This document shows positions 1 to 10,404 of a stretch of 64,000 nucleotides of DNA, one piece after another. A model generated the notes under the pieces. That model saw only the letters and a list, made by a program, of their open reading frames with translations. It searched no databases and was not told where the DNA came from. The DNA lies in the NCBI GenBank assembly GCA_963556195.1, contig OY744519.1, forward strand, positions 103,854,000-103,917,999, read 5' to 3'. The position numbers and the translations under genes were made by a program. Origin of the DNA: Sepiola atlantica. Lineage: Eukaryota > Mollusca > Cephalopoda > Sepiida > Sepiolidae. How positions within the stretch are numbered: position 1 is the stretch's first letter; every line of letters starts with the position of its first letter.

Positions 1-330
1 TTATAAGTCTAGAGGTCCATCGGATTACCAATTCAAGTCTAATAATGTCTAGTGGTAATATTTGGCATTTATACTTATATTAATTCAATAACCGCAGAAT
101 TTTTTTAAAAACACTATCTTATTTTAAGTAAATAATCTGAATAAATAAATATTTCAAAATACCATTATATACGCATACACACAAATACTATATATCACCA
201 AGTCGGCAATTCTGTGTCTATAGCAGATATTATTATAACTATTATGTTGGTGGTGGGGGGGGGTTACCTTAAATAATGTTATTTAATTTGGTATCTTCAC
301 CGTTATAAGTCTAGAGGTCCATCGGATTAC
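1..330. repeat. 28-bp direct repeat flanking the 3' side of the Penelope-like element
   Basis: The same 28 bases, beginning TTATAAGTCTAGAGGTCC, occur at 1-28 and again at 303-330. The second copy overlaps the last base of the stop codon of the minus-strand RT gene. The sequence between them is AT-rich with a short G-run near 254 and no coding potential. Penelope-like elements often carry long-terminal-repeat-like copies (pLTRs) with mixed orientation. A short direct repeat right behind the ORF would fit an element 3' end, but the element may extend beyond the left edge of the window. Confidence 0.6.
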
Positions 331-2438
331 TAGTCGTTGATTATTTTAAATTTATATTTATGTCTGCACTTAGCCATAAGTTCATCTCGTTTATTCAAGA
401 GGTTATTTCGATCATATTTTAGGATTCTTATTTTTTCTTCTAGACATAAGTTGCATCTTTGTCTAAATCCATCTGGAATATTCGAAAAACATAAGATTGA
501 CCACGAAATCACCGGGGACCTGTTCTCATTTTTCAGATGCCACCATTGTTTAGCTAACTCCGTTTTGCTCTTGAGTTCTGGGTTATTGAAAGAGTGTTTG
601 TGGTCATAAAAACGTTGTTTCCAGTTTCCCGCGGAGATGCCGATGTAAACCTTTTTATCCCTGTTGTTATCTTCCGGATGAATAGTGGCCTTATAAACCA
701 CACACTCAACTTTACAGTTACCGTCCAGTGGGCAGTTATTTTTCACTTGACAATTACATTTATTTACTGTGACCTTATTCTTACTAGGATTGTTAAGTAA
801 TTTACGATTATGGGTGCTGATAATTCTGTCCATGTTCTTGGTGCAAGAGTAGCTGATTTTAATGGTTTTTCTATTAAATATCTTCCTAAGTGGATTATTT
901 ATGCTAAAATGTTTATCTACCAGGTTCAAGAATACTCTCCCGATGTTGATGTTAGATAGTTGGCAGTAGGGAGGATTGAACCATATTATTTTTCGGCCTC
1001 TATTCCTGGATTTATTTTTATTTTCTTTCTTGGTATATTTGAGTTTTTCATTATATCCGCTTTTCTCTAGCGCTCCATTGTATAAATGCTTATTTGCTTC
1101 AAAAATGTCTCTGTTAGCCGAAAGCTTATTTATTCTAGTATTAATTGTTTTAGGTATTTGTTTAATTATGCAGTTCGGGTGGTTAGATCTAGTGTTGATA
1201 TAAGATGGTGTGTGATTATCTTTATTGAAGGGTTTGTATGTCCCCTTTCCTAAGTCTAAGGTAATATCTAGATAGTTTACTTCTTTACAATTTGGGGTTA
1301 TATCTATTTTAAATCCAAGGTATTTGAATGCTCTTATTAATTTTTTATGTATTTTGGATACCAGGGGGCCGTCACTATTGGGGATAACAATTAGTCCATC
1401 ATCCCTATATAACCCCACTAAATTAGGCTCTACAATTCTGCTAATAGTGTACATTATAAAAATGCCCACCAGATCGGCAATCTGGGCTGAGTCAAAAGCA
1501 CCCATCGGGACATCAAATTTGTTGTTGTTCAATTTAATCCATGTTTCTCGATTGTTTATAAGGATGGATTTGCGACAGGCCATAATTAATCTTACCTGCT
1601 CATCGGATATATCCACGAAATTCCCAGCATAGTTAATGCTGTTCGTAAGTAATTCCTTGGAAATCGAGGGGTAAAAATCCATAATATCGAATTGTATAAA
1701 GCAGGCATTCCTCTTATTTTCAATTGATTTAAACCATTCGATAGTATCCGCCGAGTCCTTCCAAAGATTAAATTTGGTAGCTTCTAGAGTTACATTAATA
1801 ATATTTCGTAGAATCTCCCTAGATACATGGCCGAGTTCCGATTTCGTAGAGTTGATTATTCTCGCTTGTTTCTTAATGTGGAAATTTTTCTTATGGTCCT
1901 TGATGAGTATGTATGCGTTTCTCTTATCAATTTTTCCCACTCTATCCTCGATATTCAGTTTGGATGCAAATTCCTTGGTATCCTCATTGATTATTTTTTC
2001 AGTGTCGTGGGTATCCTTTCTGTAATTATTACAGATTTTTTCCAGAATAGTTTTCCTATATTCGGATGGGCACATCTTGTAAATATTCGCTGACTTATCA
2101 GCCTTCACCCAAACTTTGTTCGACTTCTTTATCTCTGCGATGTCATTCTTCAGAGTGGACTGAAATTTGTTTGAATACCTTCGGAACTTAATTCTTTTGA
2201 CTAGGTCAAACAAATCATTCTCGAACGGCCTTAACGCCTCAATGGGTTTGCAGGTATTCTGTGATCTGAAGTTAAAGGTTTCTTTGTGATCAGATTCCTC
2301 GTCCTTCAAATAAAAATACGCTTTCCATCTCAGTCTGTTGGTAAAGTCCGTTATTCTGTCCATAAGATCCAAAGTGAAGCTATGCAAGCTGGGATAAGGT
2401 ATATTTTTCAGCGAATACAATGGTGTGAATTTTTCCAT
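330..2438 (-). CDS. Penelope-like element reverse transcriptase with C-terminal GIY-YIG endonuclease
   Basis: Uninterrupted 702-aa ORF. The RT domain spans roughly residues 170-400: motif A DIMDFYPS at 251-258 (Asp251), a motif-B-like PMGAFDSAQ near 311-319, motif C YRDDG at 344-348 with both catalytic Asp, then YLGFKIDI and VNYLDITLDL as motifs D and E. A basic linker (about 460-550) leads to a cysteine cluster (561, 563, 569, 575, 579) and a GIY-YIG nuclease (VYKATI near 581, VYIGIS near 597, Arg609, probable Glu near 667-668). RT followed by GIY-YIG is the canonical Penelope-like order. The cysteine cluster before the nuclease recalls Neptune-type elements, but the clade is my inference. 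The ATG at 2438 is the first Met of the frame, close to the inverted repeat upstream. No internal stop or frameshift is seen, so the protein could be functional in target-primed retrotransposition. Confidence 0.93.
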   Translation of the reverse strand: MEKFTPLYSLKNIPYPSLHSFTLDLMDRITDFTNRLRWKAYFYLKDEESDHKETFNFRSQNTCKPIEALRPFENDLFDLVKRIKFRRYSNKFQSTLKNDIAEIKKSNKVWVKADKSANIYKMCPSEYRKTILEKICNNYRKDTHDTEKIINEDTKEFASKLNIEDRVGKIDKRNAYILIKDHKKNFHIKKQARIINSTKSELGHVSREILRNIINVTLEATKFNLWKDSADTIEWFKSIENKRNACFIQFDIMDFYPSISKELLTNSINYAGNFVDISDEQVRLIMACRKSILINNRETWIKLNNNKFDVPMGAFDSAQIADLVGIFIMYTISRIVEPNLVGLYRDDGLIVIPNSDGPLVSKIHKKLIRAFKYLGFKIDITPNCKEVNYLDITLDLGKGTYKPFNKDNHTPSYINTRSNHPNCIIKQIPKTINTRINKLSANRDIFEANKHLYNGALEKSGYNEKLKYTKKENKNKSRNRGRKIIWFNPPYCQLSNINIGRVFLNLVDKHFSINNPLRKIFNRKTIKISYSCTKNMDRIISTHNRKLLNNPSKNKVTVNKCNCQVKNNCPLDGNCKVECVVYKATIHPEDNNRDKKVYIGISAGNWKQRFYDHKHSFNNPELKSKTELAKQWWHLKNENRSPVISWSILCFSNIPDGFRQRCNLCLEEKIRILKYDRNNLLNKRDELMAKCRHKYKFKIIND

Positions 2439-2509
2439 CCTCAGTTCAAAATTGAAGTAATTCCGATACTAGAAATCCTGAGAGAGCTCAACACGGAGTG
2501 GAGCCAATT

Positions 2510-2707
2510 ATTTGTGTTATAGTGGAATAATTCCAGGAGGAAATCCGGGTATGAGAGCTCAATGTAGTAAACAGAGCAATAATAAAATATAATAACACGA
2601 AATCACATAATTGTCGATGCAATAATTTATTTCAACCGTTCGGTTTTTTCAAGCATCACTCAGACAATTACATTTTTGAGACTGATAGAAAATTGAATTT
2701 CCCTACC
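2510..2707 (+). repeat. Left arm of 198-bp inverted repeat (pLTR-like)
   Basis: Read base by base, this arm is the exact reverse complement of 3349-3546. It lies just upstream of the minus-strand RT start. It contains the self-complementary AACCGAACGGTT hairpin. Inverted pLTR pieces upstream of the ORF are a known feature of Penelope-like elements. Identity over 198 bp points to recent insertion or recent repair. Confidence 0.85.
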
Positions 2708-3348
2708 ACAGTTCCAATACAATCATAGATGGTAGTAGTAGCAACCAATTTGATACATCTTTTATAGAGAGGGGGAAAATTTAAAACTTATATTTAACTA
2801 TGGCGGGCGAAGGGGAGGGATCTTTAAGTTAATCAACTAAAAACTGCCATGTCAAAATTATGACACATACGACTTGGCGATATCAACCATATAGGCAATT
2901 TTACTCACGCGCATACACAAAACTAAATACGCACGCATCATATGCGCACTCACATACATAATCTCACTCGCACATTATCATAACTAAGCATAATCACATA
3001 CGCAACTTTTATTCATCTCCAGCCAGAATGCGTCCGGCGAAACTCGTGTTCTCAAATTCGGTTAGAGAAAAGAAAGAAAGAAACAATTAACAGGCACAGA
3101 GAATACATAGACAGACCGCGTGTCATAAATTCTCAGTCCGTCTGGGTTGAAATAAGATTACACGCACATACATATATGTATACATACAAATCCATACGCA
3201 CATACACACACATATATACACATACACACCCACACATATACATATCTATACACACATACATATACACACATATATACATATATATATATATATATATACA
3301 TACATATACATATATGAATACACCTATATATATCTCTGAATCTAATAT
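2708..3348. repeat. Spacer of the inverted repeat with CA/TA microsatellite
   Basis: About 640 bp between the two arms. It is AT-rich at first, then an irregular CATA/CACA/TATA microsatellite from about 3160 to 3320. The small open frames here are microsatellite translations (Tyr/Ile/His repeats) and are not genes. Confidence 0.75.
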
Positions 3349-3540
3349 GGTAGGGAAATTCAATTTTCTATCAGTCTCAAAAATGTAATTGTCTGAGTGA
3401 TGCTTGAAAAAACCGAACGGTTGAAATAAATTATTGCATCGACAATTATGTGATTTCGTGTTATTATATTTTATTATTGCTCTGTTTACTACATTGAGCT
3501 CTCATACCCGGATTTCCTCCTGGAATTATTCCACTATAAC

Positions 3541-3546
<6 letters not shown>
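3349..3546 (-). repeat. Right arm of 198-bp inverted repeat (pLTR-like)
   Basis: Exact reverse complement of 2510-2707. It probably marks the outer 5' end of the Penelope-like element. An (AT)n tract begins immediately at 3546, either as the insertion target or grown from the element end. Confidence 0.85.
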
Positions 3547-3579
<33 letters not shown>

Positions 3580-3690
3580 GATATATATATATATATATAT
3601 CGAGATATATATATATATATATATCGAGATATATATATATATATATATATATATCTATATATATATATATCTATATATATATAGATAGAT
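3546..3690. repeat. (AT)n microsatellite with CGAG interruptions
   Basis: Long alternating AT tract broken three times by CGAG at similar spacing, then by CTAT units. Its open frames in both directions are repeat translations. Confidence 0.9.
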
Positions 3691-4454
3691 ATATATAGTA
3701 GTATAAAAATACTACTTATAATAAAAAACATTTTTATTAAGTGAGTAAAAATGTTTAACATTAATCCAACTTATCCTGTGACACTGATTCTTGCGTCGCG
3801 GAATTTAAATTGTAATCGTTCTTCTAGAACTACATTGGTTTGTTGTTTTGACATTTAACGACTTCACATACCGTATTCTCGGCTTTTTAAAAAAAATTCT
3901 TTTCTTTTCTCCAGCTTTTGTTCATTTTTGTCACCTGAACATGATTTGATGAAGTATTGAAAGTGCTCATATTACTTATGGAACCATCATTAATTCTTTT
4001 GATTTTGACACAAAATAAAAAATATTATCAGGAAAAGTGAAAAAAAGAAAAAAGGTATAATTAAGCAAAAATTCTGTTATGTTTAACAATGTTTGTACAT
4101 GATTTGATAATGAAGAATATATATATATATATATATATATATGAGAAGAATGTTGTAGTTCGCTTGGAGCATTGTGTATAGTGTAAGAATAATATTTTGG
4201 AGGCGATAACAATGCGTTGTTGAAGTGACACATACGACACGTGGAATCGTAAAAACAAAACAAAGTGACAATATTGAAAAGTCAATAATTTTCAAAGTTT
4301 TTTTTATTTTATTTACCAGTGTATCGTTGACCGTGGTGTTAGGTTGGAGTGTGTCCTTTTCATTATTTTTTTTTTTTTTTTTAATTTTCGAGGGTATCCC
4401 TCATCCTCAGAATAAAATAAATACTACCACTCGTTGGAGTGTTTTTTTTTGCCA
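3691..4454. other. No gene seen; AT-rich
   Basis: AT-rich noncoding sequence with an (AT)n tract at about 4116-4142 and a T-run near 4370. No ORF here looks like protein. Confidence 0.6.
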
Positions 4455-4825
4455 AAAGCCGGAATATATATATATTAAGGAGTATTAGAAGGCTATCACA
4501 ATGCAAGAAATGGAAATATGTCGGCGTTGAGAAATAAGACAAAGACAAGTGATTTTTTTTTTTATATATATAGCAAATCTTACTTTATTAGGCAAGACTT
4601 TTACACTGTGATGTAATGTGTGTGACCGTGTTCCATGATATATTTCGAGGAAGACCTCTTTGTCAAATGGTGGGTGTTTCAAATCTCAAAAACACGTGCA
4701 GAATGCCAATATTGCTTATAACGCAGTAAATATTAATATACTTCTCAAAGCCGACATATTTCCATTACTTGCATTGTGATAGCCTTCTAATACTCCTTTA
4801 TATACGTGTTATACACAATGCTTCA
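4455..4825. mobile_element. MITE-like foldback element, about 65-bp inverted arms
   Basis: The arm at about 4470-4533 (containing GGAGTATTAGAAGGCTATC) is repeated in reverse complement at about 4737-4803 with few mismatches. The interior is noncoding, about 200 bp, with a T-run. AT-rich ends flank both arms. A short, noncoding, inverted-repeat structure is typical of a non-autonomous DNA transposon. The family is not identified. Confidence 0.7.
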
Positions 4826-5690
4826 AGCAAAATATCTCTCCTTATATATATATATATAATAACTAACTAATAGTTATGTTTATATATTTCTATGTATAAG
4901 ATTCACTTCTAAACTAATTATGCAGGCACTTAGCCTAACAATTCCCTGTGAGGATGAAATATGGACGCATCAGTTTAGCTTAATTGTCATAAACATATTT
5001 TCATACTACTATATATATATATATATATATATAATTTAGTTATCTGTACATTAACATGAATAGCTGAATGCTTATGTATATAAGTATATCATCAAATAGA
5101 AGTTTCTTAATGCATATATGTATATGCACTTATCTAAATGAAGTATTTGTATGCGCTAATACTACACTGGTATCGTTTTGTATTTATTTTTGTAACATGC
5201 TTGGCTTCCGTCTCGTTAAGTACCATGCATAATGCATAGCAATGCAAATGTATTTTGGTATAGCAATCTGTGCTTAGTGTGTGCACCCATCTTGGTTTTA
5301 AGCAGATTAAATGTTTCTTCTATGAATTCAAGTTAGGTTTCTCTGTTTAAGAGCGGAATGATGTGTTCTTCCATCAGCCACAGATTATTCATTTTGATAT
5401 ATTGTTTTACATCTAAACAACGTGAAAGCTATTCAGGCATTATAAACATAGGTATATATCTTGTGTAGTAAGTTGTTACCGAACATGTGTTATATCTATA
5501 TATTTTTAGTCCTTGTTTATGATATAGATAATATTTTATTATGTATGCATGTTAACTTGTATGTGCACTACTTATAATCATAGATGTGAGCATAACATTA
5601 TTCCAATGGATTAGTGAATTTAATGTTACTATTTCATTTAAATGAATGAATAGGAAAGTTTTTTTTCCACCTACTCTATATATGTATATA
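4826..5690. other. No gene seen
   Basis: AT-rich sequence with (AT)n at about 5010-5033. Nothing recognisable. Confidence 0.6.
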
Positions 5691-7140
5691 CTAGCAGAAC
5701 CTTTCGCTCGGCGTTGCCCGGGAGAAATATAAAAGAATGAATTAAAATGTGTAAACAGCCGACAGAACGCAAATAGGTCACATCGGATATAGTTTTAATG
5801 TTAAGAAAAAATGTCGGTTTTGAATTGTGGAAAATCTATGTACCCACGAAAAAGATTTGCTCGAAGTGGAACAAAAATAGAAATTGCCACAGTGTAGAAG
5901 GATATCTCCTTCATTGACCAATTATGGAAGAGGGTACTTCTGTCGGGCCGGGATATTTGTTCGATCTGTTATCTATTCTCTCCTCGGTCATTGAAAGCAA
6001 ATCCTTCTAGACTGCAACAATTTTTATTTATGTTGTTACTTTAGAAAATATATTAAAGTTGATGGGTTTTCGCCACATAAAGATCTTACGTTGTGTCTAA
6101 CTCTGCCCTCCTGGGGAGCCAAGTAAATTGAATAGTTCTAAACTGAGAAATCGTATAAAGAAAGATTTAAGAAGCTGTATATACAATAATAGAAATTATC
6201 ACAGTGTGAAAGGATTTTTCATTCATTGACCATATTTTCTTTTGTCTGCCCTCGTGGGGAGGCAAGTAAATTTAATAGTTAAAATGTGAGAGATCGTAGA
6301 AGAAAAATTAAAGAAGCTTTATATACAATAATAGCAACAGTGTTTAAGGATTTGTTGTGTGTGCCCTCGTGGGGAGGTAAGTTAATTGGACAGTTAAAAT
6401 GTGTTCGAGCATAAAAAATAAATTAAGAAGCCTTATATACAATAATACAAATTGCTAGAGTGTTAAAGTTTTTCTCTTTAATTGATCGTATTTTATTGTG
6501 TTCAGTAAGTTTTTATTGTAAACTATTTTGAGAATAGAATTGAAGATGGACGTATGTTATAGAATGTGAAATGAAAACAGCGGAAAGTCGACAATATGCA
6601 AGGTTGAAACCTCATTTTCGATTTAATGATATGTCACGAATCCTTATTCCAATTTTGATCAAAATCCATTATATGAATGTGATTCTGGAAAATGTCTAAT
6701 ATGTGAGGTTTAAGCCCCAGGGGTCTTCAGAAGAAATTTAAATTTAAGAAATCTTGCTTAATTGCTGTCTAATGACTATCGATCAAATTTAATGCAAATT
6801 TTAAATATTTGAATGTTCGAATGGGAGGTTATGCATATATTATGGCCTCTAAAACCTTTTAAAACGCCCCAACGAAACTGAAATTTGGGATATATTTATG
6901 GTGTCATGTTTAATAGCTATTGTCAAAATTTCACAAAATATCGGAGGTATCTGAATGTTCATGAAGGGTTTCCTCTCCTCTTTGCCCCCTTTGGATAAAA
7001 GTAAACTGAACTAAGTAGAGCCCACATTTGGACCCCTTACGTCTAGAAATTGTGTTAAAAAATTCATAATGATCGGTCAATTAGTTTAGGAGTGAATCCT
7101 GTACATAAAAATATACACATATACACATACCTAATTACAA
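5691..7140 (-). mobile_element. Non-autonomous Helitron-like repeat (3' end at 5691)
   Basis: Read on the minus strand, the element ends in a GC-rich hairpin (5707-5724, plus-strand CTCGGCGTTGCCCGGGAG) and then CTAG at 5691-5694, with the next base T. Hairpin plus CTRR before T is the Helitron 3' signature. The far end near 7090-7140 (GTTTAGGAGTGAATCCTGTA followed by CATA/CACA repeats) is a plausible other terminus but I cannot fix it. No Rep/helicase ORF is present. The interior holds diverged tandem copies of a unit of about 130 bp with the phrase TGCCCTCGTGGGGAG (near 6105, 6245, 6363). Confidence 0.6.
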
Positions 7141-7540
7141 AATATTATTTTGCTCTTTTCTACTTACCTTGTAATCATTGCAGGTGCAAGAGGTGTAGTT
7201 ATTACAAACGAAGATCTCATCAGGCGGAAAAGTCTAATCTTTCACATCTTCAAATATCATTGTGAAACTGGCAGACAATGAATGATTTTCCCTTTTATGG
7301 TTTCATGTTTTCAATTTAGAAATTTCAAGACTGAAGCGAAATGATATCTCTGAATCGCCTTCAAAATTGCAACCCTTTTATTTTCTATTCAAAGTTATTC
7401 ATGAACGAATATAAACTGAAACGTTTTCGGGGTATTTCCAGTTCTCACTTTATACTAATAATCTTTCAGTTTTCAAAAATGTGTCACCATATTTTTATTA
7501 TCAGTACTAGTAAAAATATTATCCGTCTGGTCGCATGTTT
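7141..7540. other. No gene seen
   Basis: Noncoding. One short open frame (7341-7547) has no recognisable domain. Confidence 0.55.
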
Positions 7541-7830
7541 TTGCTAGTATATATAACTATCGAACATATGCTACACCACCCCACTCTAAAAGAGGATGGT
7601 CTAATAACAACAGAACAGATACTACACTTCCTCCCAAGTAGAAAAGGATATAATGGCTCGGAGGATGGTATCATGACAATAGAACAGATACTACTCTACA
7701 CTACTCTCCCCCCCCCTCTAAATTTAGCATTGAAAGAAAGTACATTAGTCTGAAGTAATATAGTAAACTGAATTGAGCATTGAGATAGTAATAGTTTCGG
7801 CTTCAGACATACATATACCAAATCTCCATT
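7541..7830 (-). repeat. Interspersed repeat with tandem U2 snRNA-like segments (copy 1)
   Basis: On the minus strand it contains AGTGTAGTATCTGTTCTG (7611-7628) and a second GTAGTATCTGTTCT (near 7683-7697), each followed by a TGATACCATCCTC-type phrase. These match the U2 snRNA 5' region (branch-site recognition and stem II area) with an internal gap. It starts with GCTAG at 7540 and ends in the phrase ATACCAAATCTCCATTA...AATAGAT shared with the copies at 19.4 and 23.3 kb. Confidence 0.6.
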
Positions 7831-8481
7831 AGTAATAGATAAAACAACTGTACTGTCTTCTCCATGTAGACAAAACGACTTTTAACAGGATCTCTTCATT
7901 TATTATGTCTCTTTAGACATCTTTTGTTTTAATGAAAATATTTCATCAGATAGATCCCAAAAGTTTCCCTGTAAATTCATTTTTTACCATTATTTCTGAA
8001 TTGATCCAGTTTATTCTCAAAATGATTTACATTAGATTTGCTATTTGTCCATTAATTTTTTTCTTTGAAAGTCCATGAGAGAAATCTCTCAAAACTTTAT
8101 AAATAAATTATATGTTAATAAAAAAAAAAGTTACCATTGTTTCAAATCATTTTACAATTTTGTACTAATTAAATATTTTAAAGCACAGGTTTTCATGAGT
8201 TTGTTGTTTAGATTCTTTAGAAAAAAGCAATTATTTTGGTAGTCTATAAAGCCGGTTTAACTGTGTGTAGTTTCTTATTAGTTTGTCATATTTAACTGTG
8301 TGTGGTTTCGTATTAGTTTTTGAATTTGAATTTTTATTTTTTTGTCTGACGTATATTAACCAATGAAAAGTCCAATTATACATATGCTTTGTTATGCAAT
8401 TAAGTAATTATGATTTTCTACAGGTGAAACGGCTGTATGGTTATCATGAATAAAATGTTTTAATCGAAAACTCTGATTTTC

Positions 8482-8519
<38 letters not shown>

Positions 8520-8768
8520 AGCATGGTATTTATTAGGCAGTTTATTAATAGTAAAAATTGTCATTGAGCTTCAGACCTATTTTTTTGTGACTTTAAAGAA
8601 TAATGTGGCGCTGAGTAAGAGATATTGTGAATCATATATAAAAAAATAAGAAAATTAAATGATTCCTAATCGTTTCTGAAACGATCGTACGCCAGACCAT
8701 TGTTGACTTTGAATTCTTGAAACTGTAATAAATAATGTTATACATCTTTTATTTATTTATCACTATTC

Positions 8769-8818
<50 letters not shown>

Positions 8819-9292
8819 AAAAAAACAAACAAACAAAACTATGTCTATTTATCAAATTTTATTTTGAAGATGGAACACGAAATATATGCACTTAGAATTA
8901 GTGCTGAATCAGACTAGCACGAGGCCTATCACACATTCCAGGTTGATGCCTTTGAAAGAGAGAAATCCATTCTGAACAAAATGAAAAAGAAATTAAAAGA
9001 TCAACCCATTCATTTAAATGGTAAATACATTCACCCCTGAGCAGCACAATATCATTTTAAGAGATAAAATGAAATAACATATATAAACCTTATCAGAGAT
9101 AAGTTCTGTATTTTGCATGCAAGAACTTGTTTATAATCTTAATAATGTCAATCTCGCACAAAAGTTCATGTTCACTGTTCATTAATGTAAAATCACTTAG
9201 TCTGTCGTGTCCTATGGTGTTTCTATTCATTCTTGAGTCTCTTTAACTCGGAGAATGATCTTCAATTCATCATCATAAGTTCATCGTCTATG
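7831..9292. other. No gene seen; (AT)n tracts
   Basis: Noncoding AT-rich DNA with pure (AT)n at about 8486-8517 and 8772-8814. No long open frame. Confidence 0.6.
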
Positions 9293-9590
9293 TGATGATG
9301 ATGATCATCATCATGATAATGTTCGGTTTAACATCCGTTTTACATGCTGGTATGTGTTCGACAGCTTTAAGAAATTGACTTATAAAGTAACATATCTCTG
9401 GCCAGGTCTTTATTTATCCCTCTTTCCCTCAGGTCCATTTTTATCATTTCCTCCCATGTTTTTGTTGACCTTCTCCTGTGAACTGAACCTTTTACCCCAA
9501 CTGCTCTACATCTACTAACCCAAAAACTCTCATCCATTATTTCAAAAATCTACTCTTCCGAGCACATCTCCCTATACTCTCCAGATTGAG
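9293..9590 (-). mobile_element. LINE 3'-end remnant with TGA/CAT trinucleotide tail (copy A)
   Basis: Reverse-complement copy of the LINE tail seen in plus orientation at 13495. It encodes traces of an ORF2 C-terminus (GRPRK.WEE.I motif, then DLARD.L.W) and ends in an ATGATG tail. Trinucleotide tails are typical of RTE-clade LINEs. Confidence 0.7.
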
Positions 9591-9769
9591 TGATATATGC
9601 ATAGAGCAATTTCTAGATTGGAAACAGATTGACTGAAAACTATGATTTTTATCTGTTAACGGATGATAGAATTGCTATTCGAAGGAATATTTTTTTTTTT
9701 TACTAGATGTCACCATTTAGCAAGGCCAAAAGCCACTTGAACTTTGGGGTGAAACTCTAACTATATCCT

Positions 9770-9941
9770 TCAGGCTAGGATCAAAGTGTAGTATCTGTTC
9801 TTGGTCGGTAGAGGGGAAATCCTTATTGAGGGAGGGAGAGAGGGGGAGGGAGAGGGAGAGAATGTTTTTATAAAGAGGTTTTACACACATTTTTTAACTC
9901 TTCGATTTTGTTGTCCAAGCAACATTGGATAGCCATGTTAG
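9770..9941 (+). mobile_element. Short repeat: U2 snRNA-like head joined to Helitron-like 3' end
   Basis: Bases 9773-9802 follow the U2 snRNA 5' region closely (GGCTAGGATCAAAGTGTAG, then TATCTGTTCTT). This is followed by TTGGTCGGTAGAGGGGAAAT, a GA-rich stretch, and a terminal segment TTGTTGTCCAAGCAACATTGG with the end ATGTTAG before T at 9941. That terminus aligns with those at 26601 and 63725, where it reads CTAG. Confidence 0.6.
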
Positions 9942-10371
9942 TTCTTCATAAAAGAATGTTTATCATGGTCCAAAATGATTTGTGTTTAGAGTATAAAAGC
10001 AAAAGACGACTGAACCTCTTTGTAATATGAACTTTTGACCGACTTAGTAACTTTGAGCTGTTCCATATTGATCACCTTCTTCTCAATACTTGTTCTATTT
10101 TCTTTCCTTTTGTTCTAAACAAATGCTTCTCTTAATTACTCTTAACTTTTAATTCGCGTTTCTGTGGCAATATAGAAATAAGCTGGAAGTAAAACTCCTA
10201 AACAATTAATAACTGACAATAATTCTAAGAACATTGAATGAATAATAGCTGTGTGTATTCAAACGTCTGTGAAAACTGTAAGAGAAATCTATATCATCCT
10301 GGAGTAATGGGAAATAACTTATTGTTATTTGTTTTCAAAAGAGGCCTTTGAAAAAAATATGGACAAATTTT

Positions 10372-10404
<33 letters not shown>

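Noticed and set aside
330..2438. Group I intron or phage homing endonuclease because of the GIY-YIG domain
   Set aside because: The nuclease is fused behind a complete RT domain, the Penelope-like arrangement.
3395..3440. Hammerhead ribozyme in the Penelope inverted arms (CTGAGTGA...AACCGAACGGTTGAAAT)
   Set aside because: CTGAGTGA does not fit CUGANGA and no stem III or cleavage site is convincing. Left as a hairpin only.
3133..3761. Tyr/Ile-rich open frames
   Set aside because: Translations of CATA and AT microsatellites.
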